The notes beneath the pieces are model-generated. The model did no database searches. It was not told where the DNA came from and worked only from the letters and a program-made list of their open reading frames with translations. Shown one piece after another: positions 55,519-64,000 of a stretch of 64,000 bases of DNA. Origin of the DNA: Linanthus parryae (lineage: Eukaryota; Streptophyta; Magnoliopsida; Ericales; Polemoniaceae); the NCBI GenBank assembly GCA_023055425.1, contig JALGPY010000001.1, forward strand, positions 113,069,057 to 113,133,056. Reading direction: 5' to 3'. The translations under genes were made by a program, and so were the position numbers. Every line of letters begins with the position of its first letter. Within the stretch, counting starts at the first letter, position 1.

Positions 55519-56783
55519 TGAAAGGGGACTATGCAGGTAGAAATATAGCACATATACTCTAAAGGGGGGGGGGGTTGAATATAGTATGCTAACTTTGTGA
55601 AGAGCAGTAAAGTTCAAGGTCTTGAAAATAGTTTCACGCCTTTGGAATGAAATACAGTTTGAAAGAAAACATACAAGTCTTTTTCAAGGCCTTGAAAAGA
55701 GTTTCAAACCCTTGAAAACAGACTAGTTTGAATGCTGCAAAAACTAAGTATGCAAAAGAAACTTTAAATGCACGAGACACAAGATTTTTAGAGTTCATTC
55801 CAATTGGACCTACGTCTCTACCTTAGGGATCTTCTCCCTGCAGGATATTCAACACAATTCATATTAATCAAAACCTAAGCCCTAGATCTCAAACACAGAG
55901 ATATGCCTTACTCTGTTACAGCTTGTGGTTCTCTCTAACCTATCTAGTACCTCCTCTAGCTAACTGATTAACTAATAATTATCTATTGTTCCCTTTGAAC
56001 TATCTTTGAGAATGAGAGAAAGAAGTAGTATAAGAATGATATACAAATGGAGTACAATTCAGAAGAACACTGAAGTGTAAAACTGCAGTGAAGAATGAAG
56101 TGATCTTCTGTGAGTTGGATTGTGAGAATGATGTGCTTCTTTGATGCTTGTAAATCCTGGAATGTGTCTCTCTTTTTTCCCGTTGAGTGTTGTTTTTGTT
56201 GATTCAAAATGAGCTCTACTTGTACAACTCAGAGCTCTGCAAATCTTCCCAGATTTTCAGCAACATCTTCCTGTTTTGTAGGCAACAGCTTTGACTCTCT
56301 TAACAGCCTTCTCCAACAGATATTTGATCATAATATTCTGAGATAATTATATGATCTTTTATTTAAATAGATTGGGAAGTTGTCCAGAGTGTCTGATTGA
56401 TCACATAATCACATTCTCTCCAATTTTCCTTTCCTGCAAAATCCAGATTTGGAAACTAATCCTGCAAACTAGGAAATGATATTTCCTTGCAAAACTAAGT
56501 CAAACAGATGGATTAAATGGTGTTAGATATAACAATATAGTTCGTCTTTCATCATCAAATAATAACAGATAAAGCATAAGTGTGAGAGGGGTAGAATCAG
56601 ATCAGAAGAGTTCAGATAAACTCTCGTTTAGAATGTGCATACATGTTAGACAGTTTCAAGGATTTGAATCCTGTTTCAAGGCCTTGAAATAGCTCTGCTA
56701 TTCCAAGAATGTGAAACTTGATTAAAGGATTTGAAAACTGATTCAAGGCCTATTTCAAGCCTTGTGAAACCTGTGAACTTACA
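55519..56783 (-). repeat. Right LTR (5' LTR) of element D
   Basis: It is about 1265 bp, from TGAAAGGGG at the left to TTACA at the right, next to the CAACT duplication. It contains a run of 11 G's (55566-55576) and repeated TTCAAGGCCTTGAAA-type palindromes. Its right end is longer than that of the left LTR by about 40 bp. Confidence 0.85.
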
Positions 56784-56788
56784 CAACT

Positions 56789-58340
56789 TTTGATCAAACA
56801 CTAGTTTATCTCCTAATCGTGTCAATATCATATGATACTAACTAAATCAAGAAACTAGAATTGATTCAAAAGATGAAATCAATATATCATGAAGCAAAGA
56901 TCAAATCCAGAAGCGTAACATTGTGTACATGAACCCTAGGCTCTCAAATGAGACGCCAAGAAAAAGTCGCTTAGCTACTCATAACGAAATATGAAATAGA
57001 CAAGAGTTTCTCCATTAAAATCGAATAAGAGAGGGAAAAATAAATCAAACGGAGTTCTTCAATCTTGAAGCCTTGATCTTGAGTCTTCTTCGGGTCCTTG
57101 TTCTTCTCTCGCCCGTAGTAGAACTGAATCATGAATAATCGGTAAAATGCCCCTTTTATTAATATTTGTAGTGTATTAATTAAAATTAAGGTTACAAATT
57201 CATTAACAAAATGTAGTTTATAACAAAGAAAAAACAATCCCCTTTCCTTCTTCTCTGTCGGGTGAATTTTGTAGCTCTAGGAGGTCCTGCGATCATCTTG
57301 TTTGGTCGTGCGATCACCCCCCTCCTTGCCTCGTATCATTCGTCCAGGAGGTTAGAACGCGATTACAGTGAGTTTCGATCTTTCTTGCTTCAAAATTCGC
57401 CAAGTACTGCTTCTGATCGCACGAACAGGTGATGAGGTCGTGAGATCTACTGGGTTTTTTCCTGCTGCGCTGTTTCTTCTTATTTCCTCGGTACAGTGGG
57501 TTGACGGTTGCTGCTTTGGTGTTCTGCAGGAGGGTTAATGGGTTCAATAATCAGCTGGTGATTGCAGAGGTTGTTTGTAATGGGGATTGAGGAGGTCTTT
57601 TGGTGATTTGGACGTGGAGAAGGACAATTTAGGTGGTTTGTTGTGTTGAAGAATTGGGTAGCAGTGGTAATGGTGAATGTCTTAGTTTGGTGTTGAGGCA
57701 CAGAGGTGAAGTTTTGGTCTAATGGGTGTTTTAATGGTAAAGGAATTGGTTTGAGTGATGGTTTTAATGGAGAAGGTTGTAGCAGGTGGTAGGGTTTTGG
57801 TTGTTTTCACGGTGTGATGGAGGAGTGAGGTGAACTTGGTGGAATAGAAGGTCTGTTCGTGATTGATGATGAAGAAGAAGGTGATGTTTTTGTTAGGGAA
57901 TCGTATTAGTGGTGGTAATTGGCAGTGGCTCTGGTGTGTGTTAATGGTTCAGTGGTGTATTGGGTTGAAGAAGAATAAGCTGAAACAAGGGGGCTTAAAG
58001 TGTCGTTACGCAAACTTTATTAAATGACACTTTAACCCCCTCTCCATGTATTTTCACAATTTCTTCATCGTTTTAGCTCCCGATTATTCTCCCAAGCTTG
58101 TTTATCTTCTCTGCTTCATCTATCAAGCTTCATTTCCTGTCAAAACAACACGAAACACAACTTGTGCGATCAAACAAAATACATAAAATAATGCGAGAAA
58201 CGCTAGGATTGACAAACTAATGCTCAAACCTAAGCTTCTACGTCGCTCTAATCATAGTGAAACAGTAAGATAATCAACCTGGAAAGCACAGAAAACGATA
58301 TAAAACGTGCAAGGAATATAACGCTAATAGAGATTTATCA
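56789..58340 (-). repeat. Probable LTR sequence of gypsy derivative E
   Basis: Its right edge (TTTATCA, TGATAAATC on the minus strand) abuts a polypurine tract at 58341-58352, which marks it as the 3' LTR of the minus-strand gypsy element to the right. The left edge was not found and may lie left of element D (before 31237). The part 57480-57990 is strikingly G-rich and C-poor on the plus strand. No ORF has a known domain. Confidence 0.5.
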
Positions 58341-60761
58341 AATCCCCCACACTACCTTTTTGCTCGTCCCGAGCAAAATCAAGTCTTACACTACGTTTAA
58401 ATCCACGAAATCGGATTCAACTCCACTAGCCATGTGACATAAACAACACACACACACACAATGCAAACTACAAAACTATAAACAATGCAACTCGATTATA
58501 AACAATGCAAGAATTAACCAACACATTTTTTGTTTTCTTGTGCGATTGGGCAATCTCAATGCACTGAACTGGTAAATCTTCGAGCTCTCACATTCCCTTA
58601 GAGATTCTACAACCAAAAATGATCGGAAGGGTCCGCGGCCAGTCTAGGTTAACAGAACAAGCACTAGCACTTATACTACTTTTGCACACTCTTCGGACAT
58701 ATCCCTAGAACTTACCATCTGAGTATTTATTCCTCGAATTTAAACTCCTGACGTCTTAGGACAGGTAGGATAGGATATTTGTGAGTGTAGTCCTAGACGT
58801 CATGATACAACTCACAAAACCTGATTTCTCACACTATCTCACCAAAATCCAGGAACCCCGCTGAATCTAACCTACTCCGGCCCTCACTCCCTCAATTTCG
58901 GTGCAACGCCGTTCTCCCGGCCACAAATGTGAAAGAATGTCAGAAAATTACACAAGTTAATCCTCTTGTCCGTGTAAGAATTTTGAATCAAGCTCCCTTA
59001 TTCCTTTGCACTTTCACTTTCGTTTCTTTTCTTTCCCTTTTTTCAACTTTCAACTTTGACATGGAGCAACTCTGTAATGTAACACGTACGATTGATGAGA
59101 TAACAATAATGATATAGATAAGTGGGGGTGGAACGTTTCAAATCCATGAATAATGATGATGTAGATGTCGACAACCCCACATTCAATGTAAACTAAATTC
59201 TCTATTAACCTTGTAGTCAATGTGACACGTGCATTTAATACAACTGATCCTCCCCATCACCTAAGATAAAGAATATAGTATAAACACAGAACGTCCTCCA
59301 ATAAGCTCATTCAACCCCACCCCATATCATGTGGAAAGAATGTCACGCACTACGACACTCCATTTGGTGATCGTGGTGTAGGGACACGACTCCTTGCCAC
59401 ACCAAAGTGTGTTGCCGTCTCTAACCCACCCTCACATCCCCTCGTAAAATGAAACATGTACGAGCATCCAAAATGAAAATATAAAATCAGCATACCCTCA
59501 TTGAACCTCCCTAACTCGACTCCCTAGGCTGGAGGCTGTGAATAAACGAATTAAATGCATCAGTGGGGGTAACTAGAGAACCTAAAAGTTAGAGATGGGA
59601 CCAGTGGATCCCCAAAAACATTACTCACATAGCTGTTCCGTTGCAAATACGAGGAGGGTTGACGACTACCTAAATGACGTCGGTGTGTCACTAGTAAGAT
59701 ATCTAAGCCCGAGAGACGAATACTCACGTTTCTCATGTGAATTCGCACTATAAGCTACTTCCCCATCCAGATTCACGCGTCAAATGCCTCACCGCGACGC
59801 TTCACACTCCTAGAGAATACTATCATTAAGCTCTCTCCAAGTTCACATTACTTCAATTTCCCTTTCTCAAAAAAATTAATTTTTATGAATTTATCACTTT
59901 TCTATTTTTTTTCTATTTTTTCATATTTTCCTATCTATATGTGACTGGACAACTCGACTAACCACATAACAATTGGGTAGTGAGACTCAATAAATTAAAA
60001 GTGAACCAAATTCATAAACTACACAACTAACATAGTACAAAAATATATTAACACTCCACACTAACCACGAGGACTCACAATACTAACATAAACTACATGT
60101 AACAAGGTTGATGCAAGACAACATGGCTAGCAAAGTTGGACACAACCCCCCTCCCTCCCCACACTTAAGCGTTTCGTTGTCCTCAACGAATTTAGAGATC
60201 AAATAAGAGGTTTCCTCTCTTAAATGCGTAGGCGGTGGATTTTCACAAGTATTGCTCAAAATGTAGATTATAGGGAGTTTTAGAGGTACCTGGGTGCCGG
60301 GACCTCAATGGGAACCGATGCCGCGAAATTGCAACAAGAAAGTGGTCTTCTGGACCGTTGACAATTTCTGGAGAAGTCTCTGCGCGCCCGGATTCTGATG
60401 TGCGTCTAAGATGTAAAATGCAGCCCTCTCATGTGTGTGGTACTCAACATATTGGAATCTCTAATTGATCTCGAGAAATTATATATTCTTTTCTAAATAC
60501 TCCTATGGGGCGTTTTCTTTCAAAAAATTTGTGCAATCTCTAGCACGAACATCAAGAAGGAGAAGTCGGTGCGTCTTCTATACATGTGTCCCTGCACACT
60601 GATTGGAAAAATTAATCCACTCTCTCTCACCCCTCACATTCAAATATAGAGAACTCGTAAATAAAAATTGAAACAAAAAGCATCGTACTCTACATTGGGT
60701 TTCCTCCCATGCGGCGCTTGTAATTTAAGGTCGATGGCCCGACCATGTTACCTCATAACGG
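58341..60761 (-). other. 3' non-coding region of gypsy derivative E
   Basis: The minus strand reads GCTCGGGACGAGCAAAAAGG followed by GTGTGGGGGATT just before the LTR, a feature known from the 3' ends of Athila/Tat-type gypsy elements. A similar phrase (CTTAAGTGTGGGGAGG on the minus strand) occurs at about 60150-60168. Between them is AT- and AC-rich sequence without open frames; no reverse transcriptase, RNase H or integrase remains. Confidence 0.6.
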
Positions 60762-61230
60762 TCAGAAAGGTGGTTTGGCACGTCGTGCCGCATCTAACTT
60801 ATGGCGCTGGATGCTCAGAACTACCTTGTGCGCCTGCACACTCCATGCTTTGCCTTTAGGTTCTGGAAGATCCTCCTGTGTTAGCTCTGGAATTCCGTGC
60901 GAAACTTGCGCAAGAAATGGAAATCCTGGCTTCACCTCATAAGAGTACTGTGGAGTTGTTTTGAAAACCCGAAAGGTCGCCAGATTATCGTTGATCCTCA
61001 TGATCAACTTCCCATTCTCAACCTCAATTAACGTCCGACCAGTAGCCAAAAAGGGCCTACCATGAATGATCGGAACGTCACCGGATGGCGTGTCCAATAT
61101 CACAAAATCGGCTGGCATGATCAAACTATCAACCCTCACCAGTAAGTCTCCCACTACCCCATTGACCTTCTTGGATGACTTATCCGCGAACTGCAGATTG
61201 ATCTAGGTTTTCCGCGGCTCCTCCACACTC
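60762..61230 (-). pseudogene. Gypsy derivative E: retropepsin-type protease, broken
   Basis: The open frame starting MGDLLVRVDSLIMPADFVIL, then IIHGRPFLATGRTLIEVENG and KLIMRINDNLATFRVF, is the typical C-terminal half of the protease domain of Athila/Tat gypsy elements. The catalytic D-x-G part upstream (about 61170-61250, CDLGASVEEPRK-like on the minus strand) is damaged. The frame ends after DAARRAKPPF and is not followed by a reverse transcriptase. Confidence 0.8.
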
Positions 61231-61234
61231 GCAC

Positions 61235-62620
61235 CTAGATCGCACAAATCCTTATCTGTATAGGCGCGCCAAGTGTAGCTTCAATCAAAAGACTACTTGG
61301 ATCTTTCTTCTTCTTGGGTAGCCCGTGCAAGACACATGAACTCACCTGCTCATTCAATTTCCCTGTCTGAAAGTCATCCATAGCTTTTCCCCCAAGGATT
61401 TCATCCTTGATAAACGGCGCATACTTAGGCATTTGCTGTAGCGCCTCAATCAATTGATGTGCAGTTTGGAGAAAATACTAAAAAATTGCTTAAACTCCTC
61501 GGATTCATCCATCTTATTCCTGGTTCTCAATGGAAAAGACATTTCTCTATAAGAACGGGGTGGTGGTAATACCTCATTGAACTTATCCTCATCATGCAGA
61601 GTCCTGCCCTTTGATTGGGGGACCATGATAGTTGTCTTCTCAGAATCGAAGACTTCATGCTCCTTAACTTTAACTCTTCAGCTCTGGCATGGATTAGGTA
61701 TGGTGGATAAGTCAACGCAATCCCGCTGCGAGTGGTAATGGCGGTCACCTGACGCACATTCTCTGTGTCTGGCAGTAGAGAGCCAGGTGCTCTAGCAGAT
61801 AATTCTGCTGCAGTCTGCCCAACTTGCACCTCTAAAGTGTGAAGTTAAGTCTTTGTGGACTCTAAATCGGACGCCACACATTGACCAGCGTGGTCAAGTT
61901 TTTCATATACTAACTAAGTTGCGTCAATGCTTTTGTCAGCTCGGACATCTCCGGGTTTGGTACTACTGCAACTACTGGTGGAGCATGTGAAACTAGTGCT
62001 AGTGGCCTATGTTGAAAACCCGGTGTATATGTAGCTCCAGACTGGTCCCCATACCTGAAGCCTGGATGATCTCGTGTTCTTGGTCTGTAATTCCCCTGGT
62101 TCCAACTCTGGCGCTGCCCTTGTGCCCCTACCAAATTGACGTCCGCTGTGGTGAACTGAGCTATCGTTGCATCAAAATCGTGCTCCTCCACACCTGCAAC
62201 TGTGTTCTTGTCTTGATACATGTGCTTGGCAAATCAGTGAAAATCTTTGTGATCACGTTCTTCCACTTGTCTACCTTGGGATCAGGTAACTTTGCCAATC
62301 TTCGCATGTTATGGAACTGAGCATCCTGTTTGGAAAGTTGTTTCATCAGTGCATATACTCCATATTTAACAACAGTACAAAAGAAGTTACCACCATCCTC
62401 CTTGTTGACAAGCTCCTGGTTATGGAACTTGAGCCCATGATAGAAGACCTAGATAATTTTATAGTCCCCAAAGTTATGATTTAGGCACTTCCTGATCATG
62501 CACGTGAAACGGTCCCACGCATCCACCACATTCTGGTTGTTCTTGGTGAGTTCCGTGCTCATTTTGAGCAAATTCGGAGCCAAGAACTCATAATGAAAGA
62601 GTTGGGTCAGATTCAAGGTT
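61235..62620 (-). pseudogene. Gypsy derivative E: gag, broken, 5' truncated
   Basis: From right to left: the retrotransposon gag core in shifted frames (WDRFTCMIRKCLNHNFGDY, FYHGLKFHNQELVNKEDGG; 62390-62540), then DKWKNVITKIFTDLPSTCI, NYRPRTRDHPGFRYGDQSG, and the gag/protease junction LPDTENVRQVTAITTRSG. Then EALQQMPKYAPFIKDEILGG, a conserved segment before the protease. Frame changes and stops are frequent. The N-terminal part of gag is missing at about 62620, where unrelated sequence begins. Confidence 0.82.
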
Positions 62621-63382
62621 GTTCTTCATAGTGTTCATCATTGTTCTTCTTCGTGTTCTTCATTGTTATTCATAGTGCTCTTCAAATATGGGTTATTACC
62701 TGCTATTGATTGGTATTGTTTAGTTTGGAATCAATTTCTAGTAGTTGGATCAAGTATTAGTTCCTTTGTTCTTCATTTTTTAGCGAAAATTCTTGAGTTA
62801 AGCTTGAATTCAACGGAAATGGTTATGAGTGTTCTTGCTATATCTCTTGCTTAGCTCTTGAATATGAGTAGCTAGACTAACTTTTGGTTGAAGTTTATGA
62901 ATCTAGGTGTGTTGGGTGTGGATTCATTTGTTGAATCAATGAGCTGAGAAGTTCCTCTTGCGATTCATGGGTGAGCAAGTGTTGGAATACAAATCCAATT
63001 TGTAGCTTCATCTTGTATGTGGATTCATGATTGAATACGCATCCTTGATAGTTTATAAAACTTAGTTTTGGATTTCACTAGTTTTCTTCATGAATCACAC
63101 TTGACTTCGACATTAGAATCCACATTCTTCGTTGTGAAAATTTTTTGGGTGTTGGATTCATGCACACCACATCTAGGGGATTCAACTAAGGCCAACATAT
63201 CCTCTCAATCTTAGAGAATCTATTTCGATATTAGTTCATATTTACTTTCTTAATTTCTTCATTTCTTTCATTTAGTTTCTTTGCAAGTTCTCACAAACCC
63301 TTGCTTTACGATTCAACTCCGGATTTACCAGATTACTACTTGTAGCGATATCCTATACTTGGGATTTTGTCGAACAAGTTTT
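62621..63382 (+). other. Probable 5' LTR end and leader of gypsy element F
   Basis: AT-rich sequence without a gene. Because a tRNA-Asp primer site follows at 63383, most of it is likely the 5' LTR of a plus-strand gypsy element. The LTR end would be near 63375. Its left edge was not found. Confidence 0.5.
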
Positions 63383-63401
63383 TGGCGCCGTTGCCGGGGA
63401 T
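63383..63401 (+). other. Primer binding site of gypsy element F (tRNA-Asp)
   Basis: TGGCGCCGTTGCCGGGGAT is perfectly complementary over 19 bases to the 3' end of plant tRNA-Asp (GUC) with CCA. It is the usual primer site of Athila/Tat-type gypsy elements. Confidence 0.92.
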
Positions 63402-63498
63402 TGGTGCTAAGAGGACTTACTATTTACTTACTTGCTTATTTTGCTTGTTTTCATTTTTTAGATACGCTTGAAGAAAATTCCGGGTTCATATTTGAACT

Positions 63499-64000
63499 TT
63501 GGAACAAGCAAAAGCGAAAAGTAAAAAATCACAACAACATGCTCTTAGTTTTTTTTCTTCTATTAGTGGTAGTACTAGCTTAGCCCCTTCCAAATATTTA
63601 AGCTTACTTTATAGCCTTGAAATTTTGGAGGAAGATGATGGGAATAGTAGCAACAACGAAATGATGCCATTTCGTACACTTCGAGATTTGGTGCATCCAT
63701 CTAGGCAAAGTTCACCTTCTTGCTTTGGGGTTCCTTTGAATGAAATAAATTTTGAATTTAAACCGGGTACAATCCAACTCTTACCCAAGTATTATGTCTT
63801 AGAGGCCTAGAATGCCTACTCTCATCTTAAAGATTTTTGTGACATTGCCTCAACGGTTTATTGTAGTGGTGTTTCTAGCAACACTATCAAACTTAGGTTG
63901 TTTCCTTTCTCTTTGAAAGATAAAGTCAAATCATGGATTCACATCTTGAGACCTAGGACAATAGGCACTTGGGAAGAATTGGAGAAAGAATTTCTAAGGA
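63499..64000 (+). pseudogene. Gypsy element F: gag start, cut by the window edge
   Basis: The frame starts MEQAKAKSKKSQQHALSFFS and includes LRDLVHPSRQSSP and FELKPGTIQLLP-like sequence. An in-frame stop is at 63808-63810. The same frame continues without a shift into the conserved gag core (NAYSHLKDFCDIASTVYC, KLRLFPFSLKDKVKSWIH, GTWEELEKEFL) up to the window end. The single stop makes this copy defective unless it is read through. Family gag proteins form the particle. Confidence 0.82.

Larger units (their letters stand above)
31238..56783 (-). mobile_element. Sirevirus-like copia retrotransposon D, nested and defective
   Basis: Both outer edges carry the 5-bp duplication CAACT (31233-31237 and 56784-56788). 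The right LTR (55519-56783) is complete. The left LTR is interrupted by an 18-kb copia array (31673-49803) and lacks about 0.7 kb. Internal order on the minus strand is primer site, gag, integrase, reverse transcriptase, RNase H, an extra ORF, polypurine tract. Motifs such as YVDDILFGATN and FEMSMMGELNFFLGLQI fit the Maximus/SIRE lineage. The gag zinc knuckle and protease are missing, and many stops occur. Confidence 0.88.

Overview
The window reads as gene-poor nuclear DNA of a flowering plant, probably a eudicot. Most of it is transposable-element sequence, and the DNA is AT-rich. It has no operons, ribosome-binding sites or prophage. The element families (plant L1 LINEs with RNase H, copia and gypsy LTR elements, several MITE superfamilies, tRNA-derived SINEs), a DYW-type pentatricopeptide repeat (PPR) gene and a PMEI/invertase-inhibitor gene all fit a land plant. 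I cannot name the species.

Only three loci look like genes that could still be expressed. These are an intronless PPR-DYW gene (6829-8718, +), a secreted PMEI-domain protein (29782-30339, -), and a small GRF zinc-finger/membrane-anchor ORF (21026-21397, +) that probably belongs to a mobile element.

Layout: 926-6347 is a nearly full-length but frameshifted LINE. A 129-bp hairpin MITE (6542-6670) lies just upstream of the PPR gene. 8.7-15 kb is intergenic, with a Harbinger-like MITE enclosing a SINE and a four-unit array of about 73 bp with a palindromic core. 15.07-20.5 kb is a decayed multi-exon gene ending in a Ulp1 (C48) protease. Its 5' end is joined in frame to a 347-bp copy of the PPR gene. 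21.7-23.8 kb is a second LINE split by a Mutator-type MITE with a 9-bp target duplication. 23.8-26.3 kb is a third, 5'-truncated LINE on the minus strand with a 17-bp target duplication. 26.7-30.8 kb holds hAT, Stowaway-like and Harbinger-like MITEs, a SINE and an AT microsatellite around the PMEI gene.

From about 30.8 kb to 58.3 kb there is a nest. A Sirevirus-like copia element (D, minus strand, 31238-56783, target duplication CAACT) sits in older repeat sequence. Its left LTR was entered by a second copia family, which is now a tandem array LTR-internal-LTR-internal-LTR (31673-49803). The middle unit of that array is a mosaic of its two neighbours, which points to one unequal crossover. 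58.3-62.6 kb is a minus-strand gypsy derivative with gag and protease but no reverse transcriptase. 62.6-64 kb is the start of a plus-strand gypsy element with a tRNA-Asp primer site; its gag runs off the window.

I did not find a clearly new biochemical system. The most unusual items are the PPR/Ulp1 chimera and its companion GRF ORF, the mosaic copia array, an extra charged ORF in element D, and the 73-bp palindromic repeats.
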